Of a stretch of 24,637 nt of DNA, positions 1-6,923 are shown piece after piece; within the stretch, counting starts at the first letter, position 1, and every line of letters starts with the position of its first letter. The stretch comes from Motiliproteus sp036960405. Its GTDB lineage: Bacteria; Pseudomonadota; Gammaproteobacteria; Pseudomonadales; Balneatricaceae. The stretch lies in the NCBI GenBank assembly GCA_036960405.1, contig JBALWS010000063.1:1-24637 (forward strand), in the 5' to 3' direction. A model generated the notes under the pieces. The model was not told the origin of the DNA and did no database searches. It saw nothing but the letters and a program-made list of their open reading frames with translations. Both the position numbers and the translations under genes were made by a program.

Positions 1-51
1 ATCAGGAGATATCTGCCCTAAGTATAGCTGCCCAACAACTAACTCAGACAT
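1..51 (-). CDS. Possible start of a gene running off the left edge
   Basis: An open minus-strand frame begins with ATG at 51 and stays open to the window edge. Only 17 residues are visible (MSELVVGQLYLGQISPD), too few to recognise. It starts 26 bases after the stop of the thioesterase gene on the same strand, with an AAGG two bases before the ATG, so it could be the next gene of that operon. The Shine-Dalgarno spacing is unusually tight and the frame may be chance. Confidence 0.3.
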   Translation of the reverse strand, partial: MSELVVGQLYLGQISPD

Positions 52-77
52 AGCCTTTTTTATAGGTTCTCTGCCAG

Positions 78-569
78 TTAAGCAGAGGAGGGGGAGTCCT
101 GGTCGTTATCCAGCGGCGCCATGATTCGTTGGAAATAACCGCGATAGGCGGCCGGTATCTCGATACTTTTAAAGCTATCGGCGTTGATGCAGACCGTGGT
201 GGTGCGTGCATCGACGCAGACTTTACCATTGACCTCGAAGATATAGCGCAGTCCAAGCGAGGATCGTCCCAGTTTGAAGCAGGTCACCTTGACCAGCGGC
301 CGGTCGCCAAATTGCAGCGGATGTTTAAAATCGACATCCGAATGGGCCATCGGAAAGGCCACTCGTTCGTTCTGAATCACGTGATAGTAGCGGGCGCCGA
401 TATACTCTTCCCACAGGTTCTCGAACGACTCGTGGATATAGTTGTGAATACGAGGGAAATAGGCGATTCCAGCCGGGTCAACATCGCCAAAGCGAACTAG
501 GTGGCGGGTAATGAAGACCTCGTTTCCCTGTTCTGAGGTCATACTAAGCATGTTGGACGGCGTGTTCAT
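78..569 (-). CDS. 4-hydroxybenzoyl-CoA thioesterase-family acyl-CoA thioesterase
   Basis: A single-domain hotdog thioesterase of 163 residues, within the usual 130-165 range of the family. It would hydrolyse an acyl- or aroyl-CoA to the free acid and CoA in the cytoplasm. The N-terminal signature is clear: RFGDVDPAGIAYFPR at residues 26-40, where Asp31 matches the catalytic aspartate of the 4-hydroxybenzoyl-CoA thioesterase motif, followed by a long helix with HESFE. It is the last complete gene of a minus-strand run (paaY, marR, tpx, this gene) with gaps of 60-125 bases. In aromatic degradation loci such enzymes typically free CoA from stalled benzoyl- or phenylacetyl-type thioesters; that role is inferred. 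The exact substrate cannot be read from the sequence. Met7 and Met10 are alternative starts. Confidence 0.88.
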   Translation of the reverse strand: MNTPSNMLSMTSEQGNEVFITRHLVRFGDVDPAGIAYFPRIHNYIHESFENLWEEYIGARYYHVIQNERVAFPMAHSDVDFKHPLQFGDRPLVKVTCFKLGRSSLGLRYIFEVNGKVCVDARTTTVCINADSFKSIEIPAAYRGYFQRIMAPLDNDQDSPSSA

Positions 570-631
570 GGTGTGTTCTCAATTACCGGTTTGATGATAG
601 GTGGCGCTTGTGGCACAAAGCGACGATGCGG

Positions 632-1135
632 TTAGCCCTTCAGCACGGCTATCGCTGATTTGTAGTCGGGTTCGGTGGTGATCTCTGGGACAAGCTGGGT
701 GTAAATAACACGGTCCTGTTCATCGACGATCACCACTGCCCTGGTGGTCAATCCGGCTAACGGACCATCGCTGATCAGTACCCCGTAATCGCGGCCAAAG
801 TTGCTATTGCGCATCATCGACAGGGTCGATAACTGGTCCACCCCTTCGGTGGTACAAAAGCGCTGCTGGGCAAAGGGCAGGTCTGCCGAAATAACCAACA
901 CGGCTACGTTTTCAAGCAGTCCTGCTCGGTAATTAAACATCCGGGCCGATTCTGCGCACAAAGGGGTGTCGAGGCTGGGAACGATGTTGAGTAGTTTCTT
1001 TTTGCCGCGGAACTGTTCCAAGCCGACATCGTTGAGATTGTTATCAACCAAAATAAAATCAGCAGCTTGATCGCCGACGTTGGGAAGCGTGCCGCTTATG
1101 TTAACGGGTTCGCCTTTTAAGGTCACAGTAGCCAT
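632..1135 (-). CDS. tpx: Thiol peroxidase (Tpx-type atypical 2-Cys peroxiredoxin)
   Basis: A 167-residue peroxiredoxin of the Tpx family that reduces hydrogen peroxide and alkyl hydroperoxides with electrons from thioredoxin. The peroxidatic cysteine is Cys60 in PSLDTPLCAESARMFN (family pattern PSLDTxxC), and the resolving cysteine is Cys94 in LPFAQQRFCTTEG. The two lie 34 residues apart, as in Escherichia coli Tpx. Length and the N-terminal start (MATVTLKGEPV) match the family. The start is preceded by AGGACG. Its position next to enzymes with oxygen-sensitive Fe-S centres suggests protection against peroxide during shifts between oxic and anoxic growth; this is inference. No signal peptide is visible, so it is cytoplasmic. 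Confidence 0.95.
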   Translation of the reverse strand: MATVTLKGEPVNISGTLPNVGDQAADFILVDNNLNDVGLEQFRGKKKLLNIVPSLDTPLCAESARMFNYRAGLLENVAVLVISADLPFAQQRFCTTEGVDQLSTLSMMRNSNFGRDYGVLISDGPLAGLTTRAVVIVDEQDRVIYTQLVPEITTEPDYKSAIAVLKG

Positions 1136-1239
1136 CGTTGCTGGGTCGTCCTGTTGGGATTAAATCGGTCTGTTTGGTCTCTGCTTGCGTACGGCTGAGC
1201 CTGTTATAGAAGCTTAACTCAGAATCTATCAACGCGCTG

Positions 1240-1692
1240 TTAGCCGCTTATCGGAGATACCTTGCTCAGTAGTTGGATCAAGGTTTCACGCTCGGTTTGT
1301 GTTAGTTGCGCGGCTAATCGCTGTTCATGTTCGGAGACCTCTACAGTCAGTTGGGCTAACAGGGTGCTGCCGGCATCGGTTAACAGCAAGGCGTTGGTAC
1401 GGCGATCGCCTGCTACACGTTTGCGTTGTACCAGCTTTCGCCGCTCTAGCTTGTCAATGGCCGATACCACGGTGGAGCGGTCTAAGTGTACGGCCTTGGC
1501 TAGTTCGGTTTGTTTCAGCCCGGGATTGGCGTTGATCACGACTAATACGGCAAAAAGACTCGGTGTCATATCGGTATCGCTGACACTGTCTGAAAAATCC
1601 TTAAACACGGCCAATTGAGTCAGGCGCAACTGGTAACCGAGCAGTTGCGGTAAGTGACCGTGATTGATTGTGGTACCGGTGGGTCGCTTCAT
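1240..1692 (-). CDS. MarR-family transcriptional regulator
   Basis: A 150-residue MarR-type winged-helix repressor or activator. The helix-turn-helix lies at about residues 57-82 (LKQTELAKAVHLDRSTVVSA), followed by the wing with AGDRRTNALLLTDAG, the DxRxxxLxLT pattern typical of the family. Flanking helices would form the dimer interface. MarR proteins bind palindromic sites and are released by small aromatic or acyl-CoA ligands. With paaY upstream and a thioesterase downstream, an aromatic acyl-CoA ligand is a reasonable guess, as for regulators such as BadR or HcaR, but no ligand can be inferred from sequence. The gene has its own 124-base upstream region after paaY, so it may be transcribed separately. 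Confidence 0.9.
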   Translation of the reverse strand: MKRPTGTTINHGHLPQLLGYQLRLTQLAVFKDFSDSVSDTDMTPSLFAVLVVINANPGLKQTELAKAVHLDRSTVVSAIDKLERRKLVQRKRVAGDRRTNALLLTDAGSTLLAQLTVEVSEHEQRLAAQLTQTERETLIQLLSKVSPISG

Positions 1693-1816
1693 GATGGCAA
1701 TATTAACTTTGATTGAGGTCCAATCATTGTAATGGAAAGTACTGGCTGGTGACTGTTTGTGATACTAAAAATATTACCCAGCCGACGCCTAGTAGCGCCG
1801 GATTGATCGAGCAAGT

Positions 1817-2416
1817 TTAGCGTTCGGTTTGATACAGTGGTTTGATCTCGGCTTTGGGAAGCGAGGGGCGGTCGGCCTCTTTCTCAGTGAGTGGTTCGCA
1901 GCGGACCAGCGTCGCCATGCAGCGTTTGCTGAGCAGTTGATACTGCTGGGTCCCTGCCGATTTCCAGGCCAGCTCTTTATCGCTGACTTGACGAATCACC
2001 TTGCCCGGCGAACCTACGACCATGCTACGTGGTTCGCAGCTAAAACCGGCTTTGATAAAGGCACCGGCTGCGACGATCGACTCTGGGCCGATGTGGGCGC
2101 CGTCCATGACTACGGCGTTCATTCCAACCAAGCTATTGCGGCCAATGCGACAGCAATGCAGTACCGCGCCGTGGCCGATGTGACCGTTCTCCTCGACTAC
2201 AGTATCGGTATTCGGAAAGCCGTGCATCACGCAGGTATCCTGCACGTTGGCACCGCGCTCGAGTATCAGTCGTCCGAAATCACCCCGCAATGAGGCCGCC
2301 GGCCCGATGTAGCATTCCGGGCCGATGATGACGTCGCCAATCAGCACGGCTGTAGGGTGTACAAAGGCTGTCGGGTGAACGACCGGGGTGACACCGTCGA
2401 TACTGTAAACTTGCAT
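1817..2416 (-). CDS. paaY: PaaY-like hexapeptide-repeat thioesterase (gamma-carbonic anhydrase fold)
   Basis: A 199-residue left-handed beta-helix protein of the PaaY/CaiE branch of the gamma-carbonic anhydrase family. Hexapeptide repeats run from about residue 12 to 125 (HPTAFVHPTAVLIGDVIIG and following). The metal-binding histidines appear as His65 (CVMHG), His82 and His87 (GHGAVLH), with the five-residue spacing seen in gamma-carbonic anhydrases. In the aerobic phenylacetyl-CoA pathway PaaY is a thioesterase that hydrolyses dead-end oxepin/tropone CoA products and so releases trapped CoA. The C-terminal extension after residue 140 is the PaaY/CaiE helical tail. The start ATG at 2416 is preceded by AGGAGA. 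It is divergent from a second thioesterase gene, with 228 bases between them. Confidence 0.87.
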   Translation of the reverse strand: MQVYSIDGVTPVVHPTAFVHPTAVLIGDVIIGPECYIGPAASLRGDFGRLILERGANVQDTCVMHGFPNTDTVVEENGHIGHGAVLHCCRIGRNSLVGMNAVVMDGAHIGPESIVAAGAFIKAGFSCEPRSMVVGSPGKVIRQVSDKELAWKSAGTQQYQLLSKRCMATLVRCEPLTEKEADRPSLPKAEIKPLYQTER

Positions 2417-2536
2417 AGAGACTCTCCTTGAATGACCCGATTAGGGGTTGCCAATACGGGGACGCTGACGAGGTTTAGAGCGTACTACCCGTTCCGTTAT
2501 AATGCCTTGAAAGGATATATAAATAAATATTACATT

Positions 2537-2551
2537 TGATATCATGTATCA
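2537..2551. promoter_or_regulatory. Short inverted repeat in the paaY/thioesterase divergent region
   Basis: TGATATCATGTATCA has perfect 5-base arms (TGATA/TATCA) around a 5-base centre. It lies in an AT-rich stretch between the divergent paaY and thioesterase genes, the natural place for an operator serving both. The substring TGTATCAT and the following TG recur in the inverted repeat upstream of fdhD, raising the possibility of one shared regulator. No convincing -35/-10 pair could be fixed here. Confidence 0.35.
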
Positions 2552-2644
2552 TGTGGGTAAGGTATAAGACCGAGGTAATTACTTGGTTGGATTTGCACGA
2601 GTTGATCAAAAACGGGTTGGATTACCATCAAGGGAGCATAGTTG

Positions 2645-3079
2645 ATGAATGATGTGGCAGAGTCGGATGTTCGGCAACAACAGAGTTATCAGTACTGGAC
2701 CGACGAAATTGTTCGTTTTGCCGATCTAGACCGGCTTAATCATATCAACAATGTTGCCTTTGCCACCTACTGCGAAAGTGGACGGGTCGACTTTCTCGAA
2801 GCGTTGTGGCCTGGCTGCACCGCTGGCAGCGGTATTGGCTGGGTGATCGCGGAGTTTAGGTTGAAATACCTGGCGGCGGGTTACTACCCCAACAAGGTCC
2901 GTATCGGCAGTCGGGTGCAGCGTGTCGGCAACAGCTCGGTGGTATTGGAGCAAGGACTGTTTATTGAGGGCGGCTGCATTGCTACCGCAGAATCGGTGCT
3001 AGTCTGGGCCGATACACAGAACGAGAAGTCATTGCCGATGGATGACGCGTTAAAAGTGAAACTACGGGCGTTTAGTTAA
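2645..3079 (+). CDS. Hotdog-fold acyl-CoA thioesterase, second copy type
   Basis: A 144-residue 4HBT-like thioesterase, distinct from the one at the left end. The active-site signature is RFADLDRLNHINNVAFATYCE at about residues 24-44, the DxxxHxNN form typical of YbgC/FadM-like enzymes, so it would hydrolyse acyl-CoA esters in the cytoplasm. The ATG at 2645 is preferred over the TTG just before it: AAGGGAG sits 8 bases upstream of the ATG. It is followed after 28 bases by the ferredoxin-NADP reductase gene, so the two are probably one operon, divergent from paaY. Together with PaaY this gives three putative CoA-releasing enzymes within 3 kb, which suggests a pathway prone to CoA trapping. The substrate is unknown. 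Confidence 0.85.
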   Translation: MNDVAESDVRQQQSYQYWTDEIVRFADLDRLNHINNVAFATYCESGRVDFLEALWPGCTAGSGIGWVIAEFRLKYLAAGYYPNKVRIGSRVQRVGNSSVVLEQGLFIEGGCIATAESVLVWADTQNEKSLPMDDALKVKLRAFS

Positions 3080-3107
3080 CCGACATAGAATCAGAGGCTC
3101 CTCAAGC

Positions 3108-4517
3108 ATGACAGGCATTTGCATAGGCACTGAAACGCGGCCCTTAAAGGCGGCGATTATCGGCTCGGGCCCCTCGGGATTTTATGCCGCTGAAGGCTTG
3201 CTCAAGCGACAGGGGCTGAACGTTGAGGTAGATATGTTTGAATACCTGCCGACGCCCTATGGATTGGTCAGAGCGGGCGTTGCGCCGGACCATCAGTCGA
3301 TCAAATCTATTACCAATATCTACGACCGGATCGCCAATCTGGACAATTTCAATTTTTGGGGCAACGTCGAGTTTGGCCGCGATATCACCATTGACGAGCT
3401 CGAACAGCGGTTTGATTTGGTAATCTTTGCGATCGGCGCCCAAAGCGATCGGTCGATCTGCATTCCAGGGGAAGCGCTGCAGGGCTGCCATTCGGCGACC
3501 GCCTTTGTCGGCTGGTATAACGGCCATCCCGATTACCGTGACTACCCGGTCGATCTTAGCTGCAAGCGCGCGGTGATTATCGGCATGGGCAATGTGGCCA
3601 CCGATATCGCCCGAATTTTATCTTTAAGCCCTGCCGAAATGGAGAAAACCGATCTAGCCGATTATGCGGTCGAGGCACTGCTTAGTAGCCAGATTGAGGA
3701 GATCGAGATCGTGGCTCGGCGGGGGCCATTGCAGGCCGCTTTTACTCCGGTGGGGGTGCGCAAATTCCCTGATCTTGAGCACGCTGTCGCCTGCGTTGAC
3801 TCGGCCGAGCTGCAGTTGGAGGCCGCCAGTCAGACGCTGCTGGAGCAAACTAAAGATAAACGCATTCTGCGTAATCTGGAATTTCTTAACAAGATCGTGG
3901 ACAACCTTCCCGGCTCCAAAGAGAAAACCATTCGATTTTTATTTCGGCGCTCGCCGATCGAAATTGTTGGCCATCAAGGTCGGGTGCAGGGGATCAAACT
4001 GGCCAAGAATGAGCTGTTCGAAGATCAGCAAGGCAACCTTAAACTGAGCCTCAGCGATGCGGTAGAAAACCATCCAACAGGCTTGGTGTTTAACTCCATC
4101 GGCTACCAAGTTAAACCCACACCCGGGGTGCAGCTGGATCAACAACGAGGGGTGATTGCCAATCGAGACGGACGGATGATCGATCTGGACACCGGTCAGG
4201 TACTGCGTGGACGCTATGTGGTGGGTTGGGCAAAGCGCGGCGCCAATGGTGTGATCGGGACCAACAAGCAAGACTCTCTGGCTAGCTTGGACTGCTTGTT
4301 CGAAGACGTTGCCGAGCAACGGATCGGGCTGGTGGACCGACCATCGCTGGTTGCCACCGAACAATGGCTAACCGAAAAAGGGATCCGCTTTGTTCGTTTT
4401 GAAGAGTGGAAGCAGATCGATCAGGCCGAACTCAACCATGGCGATAGCAAAGGTAAACCACGAGAAAAGATCACCACTGTTCAGCAGATGATCGAGCTGC
4501 TTAACGCCTCTGGCTAG
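3108..4517 (+). CDS. FAD-dependent ferredoxin-NADP reductase, adrenodoxin-reductase (FprA) type
   Basis: A 469-residue flavoprotein of the adrenodoxin reductase/FprA family, close to the usual 450-560 residues. It transfers electrons between NADPH and ferredoxin. The FAD-binding Rossmann motif is GSGPSG at residues 19-24, followed by PYGLVRAGVAPDHQ (about 50-63), a family hallmark. The NADPH-binding loop is GMGNVATD at 159-166, and the flavin-capping GWAKRGANGVIGTNKQDS lies near residue 375-390. It is co-directional with the thioesterase 28 bases upstream. In aromatic anaerobes, NADPH-ferredoxin exchange links 2-oxoacid oxidoreductases to benzoyl-CoA reduction; whether it partners KorAB 14 kb away is inference. 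A 6-base hairpin with no T-run follows at 4567-4582, not a convincing terminator. Confidence 0.9.
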   Translation: MTGICIGTETRPLKAAIIGSGPSGFYAAEGLLKRQGLNVEVDMFEYLPTPYGLVRAGVAPDHQSIKSITNIYDRIANLDNFNFWGNVEFGRDITIDELEQRFDLVIFAIGAQSDRSICIPGEALQGCHSATAFVGWYNGHPDYRDYPVDLSCKRAVIIGMGNVATDIARILSLSPAEMEKTDLADYAVEALLSSQIEEIEIVARRGPLQAAFTPVGVRKFPDLEHAVACVDSAELQLEAASQTLLEQTKDKRILRNLEFLNKIVDNLPGSKEKTIRFLFRRSPIEIVGHQGRVQGIKLAKNELFEDQQGNLKLSLSDAVENHPTGLVFNSIGYQVKPTPGVQLDQQRGVIANRDGRMIDLDTGQVLRGRYVVGWAKRGANGVIGTNKQDSLASLDCLFEDVAEQRIGLVDRPSLVATEQWLTEKGIRFVRFEEWKQIDQAELNHGDSKGKPREKITTVQQMIELLNASG

Positions 4518-4664
4518 CTGTCGGCCGGAGGGCACCTTTGATCCCGTATGCTGATTCCTGCCTGCTGACCTGAGGGCAGGTCTTGCGGCTAACAAGATAC
4601 CTTGCAGGTCACGCTCGTAACAATTCCGCTCCCCCCAGTTAAACTAAAGGTAATCGGTATCTAT

Positions 4665-4958
4665 TTAGGATTGAGCCGGTTGCTGAATTTTCTTTGACCT
4701 GAATCTTGAAGCCAAAGGGGAAAAGGCACTCGAGATAATAATTAGCACCCCAATGGCCGCCATTTCATTGGGAATTTCAGAGAACAGGAAGTAGCCAAAC
4801 AGCAGCGAGTAGATGATCTTTGCATACTCAACATTGGCGATTACGTTGGCTTCACCAAGCTTGTAGGCAGTAATGCCAATCCATTGCGCTCCCAGTGCCC
4901 CCACCAACCCAGCGAGTGTATAAACAATCGAGGCATCTTCAAATGTCGGTTGAAAGGT
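4665..4958 (-). pseudogene. C-terminal remnant of an EamA/DMT-family transporter
   Basis: The minus-strand frame encodes about 98 residues of the last part of a drug/metabolite transporter: TFEDASIVYTLAGLVGALGAQ, AYKLGEANVIANVEYAKIIYSLLFGYFLF and LIIISSAFSPLASRFRS, giving three hydrophobic helices and a basic tail, as in the second EamA repeat. EamA proteins are usually about 280-300 residues with ten helices, so roughly two thirds are missing. The frame is lost just upstream of the IS-like leader at about 4957, where a TGA follows at 4965-4967. The only visible start inside is TTG at 4907. A dead fragment left by insertion and deletion is the simplest reading. Confidence 0.75.
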
Positions 4959-5021
4959 CCTATCTCAGTTTTGTGGATACGTCTAAAATTGATGCAGGAG
5001 ATCTGCATCGGGAGGTGTGTT

Positions 5022-5162
5022 ATGACTACAGCGAAGGGCTACAGACGTTACAGTCCAGAGTTTAAACAAGAGGCCCTCAAGCGAGCTGTTAGTAGTTCAG
5101 AACGTGCGCTCAAAGGAGACACTTGGCTGACTCTATCCTGTTGGTTCCTCTTAATCGCTTAG
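5022..5162 (+). pseudogene. Truncated IS3-family transposase OrfA start
   Basis: The frame starts with ATG at 5022 behind GGGAGG. Its first 24 residues (MTTAKGYRRYSPEFKQEALK and on) match the N-terminus of the small helix-turn-helix OrfA of IS3-type elements (pattern RRYSPEFKxEALKRA). After about residue 25 the similarity ends and the remaining 20 residues read as unrelated sequence before TAG. A normal OrfA has about 90-110 residues and is followed by an OrfB with a DDE domain; neither remainder is present. The leader from about 4957 is probably the left end of the element. The right end is not seen, so this is a deletion remnant that cut the EamA transporter gene. Confidence 0.7.
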
Positions 5163-5198
5163 GCATACACCCATTCTTCATCGGTCTCACCCAGGCAC

Positions 5199-5235
5199 AA
5201 AAAAGGCCCCCATCATTTCTGATGGGGGCCTTTTT
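5199..5235 (-). terminator. Rho-independent terminator after the phasin gene
   Basis: A 16-base perfect stem (5200-5215 with 5220-5235) with a TTTC loop, made of GGCCCCCATCA and its complement flanked by A and T runs. It lies 15 bases past the phasin stop and ends in a T-run on the minus strand. The symmetric A/T flanks let it work in both directions, so it also shields the phasin gene from the transposase remnant. Confidence 0.93.
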
Positions 5236-5249
5236 GGACGTCGCTTAAA

Positions 5250-5606
5250 TTAAGCTTTCTTTGGAGTCGCCGCTTTAACTACAGCGTCTTTGCTATCAGC
5301 CAGGATAGCCTGAACTTCAGCAAAATAAGCCTTAGAGCTTTCAACATTAACCTGAGCTTCAGTCTTAAGCGCTTCAAGGTTAGCTTTGGCGACTTCAGAC
5401 TGCTCGGTAACGAAAGAAGTTAGGCCATCAGCATCTTTGATTGCCATAGCAGCTTTTAAGCTAGCTTGTGACTGAGCAATCTGCTTCTCAGCAGCGGCTT
5501 TCTGAGCCTCGAATGCCTTAGTCATTGCTGCAGTGTTCAGTTCGATTAGCTTCTGAAAAGGAGCACCAAAAGCAGAGAAGTCAGCAGCTTGAATATTCTT
5601 TAACAT
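5250..5606 (-). CDS. Phasin family protein (PHA granule-associated)
   Basis: A 118-residue, almost wholly helical and amphipathic protein of the phasin family, rich in Ala, Lys, Glu and Gln. The N-terminus MLKNIQAADFSAFGAPFQKL, with ELNTAAMTKAFEAQ following, matches phasin_2-type proteins that coat polyhydroxyalkanoate granules. The C-terminus is KDAVVKAATPKKA, the alanine/lysine tail common to these proteins. The ATG at 5606 is chosen over upstream codons because AGGA lies 8 bases before it and homologues start there. It has its own promoter and a strong terminator, fitting an abundantly expressed single-gene unit. No synthase or other pha gene is adjacent; the flanks are relics of other genes. 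Confidence 0.87.
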   Translation of the reverse strand: MLKNIQAADFSAFGAPFQKLIELNTAAMTKAFEAQKAAAEKQIAQSQASLKAAMAIKDADGLTSFVTEQSEVAKANLEALKTEAQVNVESSKAYFAEVQAILADSKDAVVKAATPKKA

Positions 5607-5643
5607 GTTTGTATTCCTATACAGAAAAGTAGTTGATGTGAGG

Positions 5644-5672
5644 ATTGTATACTTCGCTTTTGTGCGGTGCAA
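5644..5672 (-). promoter_or_regulatory. Sigma70-type promoter of the phasin gene
   Basis: On the minus strand TTGCAC (5667-5672) and TACAAT (5644-5649) are separated by 17 bases. A start of transcription near 5637 would leave a leader of about 30 bases. The -35 lies inside a TGC/GCA-rich stretch at 5660-5679 that resembles operators of PhaR-type phasin repressors, but that resemblance is loose. Confidence 0.6.
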
Positions 5673-5767
5673 CATGCAATTTTATCGGTAAGTAAAGGCG
5701 CCTTATTAACTGTATGAATATTAACCATAATGCGCATGAAAATATTCTTGTGCGATTGCCTTGTTGA

Positions 5768-6136
5768 GGTGCCAATAACGGACTTCCGCTTCTGCGTCGG
5801 GCTGCTATCATTGAAAAATACTCGTGTTATGACTTCCTGGCTGGGTATCCAGCGCTCAAACAATGGCAGCAGAGCGTACTTACTACGGGGCTTGCTGAGC
5901 AGCAGTTGAGTGAATGTATTCTCCCCTTCATCGATGCGCTTCCACTGGCAACAGCAAAACGGCTACAAGCTCGCGATATCGAAGGCCAATCACAAAAGCG
6001 TTAGGCTGCTGAGGTGGGGATTAGCTATTCGGCGCTCAAATCCAGGGTGCAGTGTGGTAGATCCCAGTTACGGGATCTGTTTGAAGATTGCTGTCACTTG
6101 GAACTCGATCAACACGGCAATGTTTCAGACTACTAA
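5768..6136 (+). pseudogene. Chimeric relic: glutathione S-transferase tail joined to SigZ-type sigma factor tail
   Basis: One plus-strand frame, opened after TGA at 5765 and closed by TAA at 6134, carries two recognisable ends. Residues 7-43 (PLLRRAAIIEKYSCYDFLAG, YPALKQWQQSVLTTGLAE) look like the C-terminus of a glutathione S-transferase. From LSECILPFIDALP on it matches region 4 of SigZ-like ECF sigma factors: DIEGQSQKR, AAEVGISYSALKSRVQ (the helix-turn-helix), then DLFEDCCHLELDQHGNVSDY, the characteristic SigZ ending. An in-frame TAG at 6002-6004 sits exactly where family members have a leucine, so TTG to TAG is the likely lesion. No start codon or ribosome site serves the frame. It is best read as two gene ends fused by deletion and then decayed. 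Confidence 0.65.
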
Positions 6137-6248
6137 TCTAAATCTGGCGGGTGTAATCAGTGCTAGTACATTGGCCACGCCGCCGAGGTTTGCAATGTGT
6201 CGAAGACGTCATATAACAATAAATCGCGGTGAATCTAATTAGAGGCGC

Positions 6249-6770
6249 TTAGCCCGACAGGGTGCCCTTTTCGTATTGAGCAAAAAAGCCCTGTGGATCT
6301 TCGAGCATTAGAATGCTGTCTTCTATGGCGCGTAGGTGGTGGTCTTCTTCATCTGCCAGTTGCTGATAAAACGCTTGTTCAAACGGGTCTTCAGCCGCGT
6401 TGACACGTTCGGAATAAAACTGCCCGCCATTGCGCTCGAATTCAGCTGCTTGTTTCAGAGCGTCCAGGTCATCGGTATCCATCTGTTGGTGCTGGCGAAT
6501 CTGTTCTATGGCATCGGTAAAAATGCTGTGTCGCTGCGGTTCGGTCATTACGGGCTGAGCGGTTAGCTCCGGCCAATCGGCGGACTGCTCTAGTTGGTGG
6601 TAGATCTCGTTGATGCGTTTGATATGGCCCTTTTCTGCGTCATGCAGATACTCAAACATCTTGCGGCCAAATTCGCTGGTCGACTTCTCCATTGATGCGG
6701 CATAAAACACCATGCCATCGTGCTCCAGCTGCAGGGCTTTTTTCAGGGCGTTAAGCCGACTGTTGGGCAT
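6249..6770 (-). CDS. Ferritin-like rubrerythrin-type di-iron protein
   Basis: A 173-residue four-helix protein with the rubrerythrin-type diiron pattern but no rubredoxin domain. Candidate ligands are Glu16 (LEHDGMVFY), Glu46 and His49 (DAEKGHI), Glu112 (FERNGGQFY), Glu141/Glu142 and His145 (ADEEDHHL), the two ExxH-like halves being an internal repeat. Such proteins reduce peroxide or store iron in anaerobes and facultative anaerobes. The ATG at 6770 follows GGAGAACCAAG. It lies downstream of padD on the same strand, separated by a terminator and about 150 bases, so it is probably its own unit. A protective role for the oxygen-sensitive molybdenum and Fe-S enzymes next door is inferred. It ends with QYEKGTLSG. 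Confidence 0.87.
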   Translation of the reverse strand: MPNSRLNALKKALQLEHDGMVFYAASMEKSTSEFGRKMFEYLHDAEKGHIKRINEIYHQLEQSADWPELTAQPVMTEPQRHSIFTDAIEQIRQHQQMDTDDLDALKQAAEFERNGGQFYSERVNAAEDPFEQAFYQQLADEEDHHLRAIEDSILMLEDPQGFFAQYEKGTLSG

Positions 6771-6858
6771 CTTGGTTCTCCATTGGTCGCTGAGTCGACA
6801 GCCGTGATAGGGCCGTTGAGCAGATAGCTGCTGAGGTAATAGTAGAAAGATTGTAGGG

Positions 6859-6886
6859 AAAAAGCGGCGGCCACGAGGGCCGTCGC
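6859..6886 (-). terminator. Terminator of the fdhD-padBCD operon
   Basis: On the minus strand GCGACGGCC, loop CTCGT and GGCCGCCGC form a 9-base stem with one mismatch, followed directly by TTTTTCCC. It lies 37 bases past the padD stop and before the rubrerythrin-like gene, separating the two units. Confidence 0.85.
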
Positions 6887-6923
6887 AAGGGTATCACACC
6901 GGAAAGAATCCCCGGTTTGTCGA

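Noticed and set aside
69..87. CTCTGC/GCAGAG hairpin at the end of the first thioesterase gene
   Set aside because: It overlaps the stop codon and is not followed by a T-run on either strand, so it is not supported as a terminator.
4567..4582. GACCTG/CAGGTC hairpin after the ferredoxin-NADP reductase gene
   Set aside because: Only six pairs and no T-run follow it; too weak to call a terminator.
5910..6242. Plus-strand 110-codon frame starting MNVFSPSS
   Set aside because: It overlaps in another frame the GST/SigZ relic, whose translation shows real family signatures; this frame shows none.
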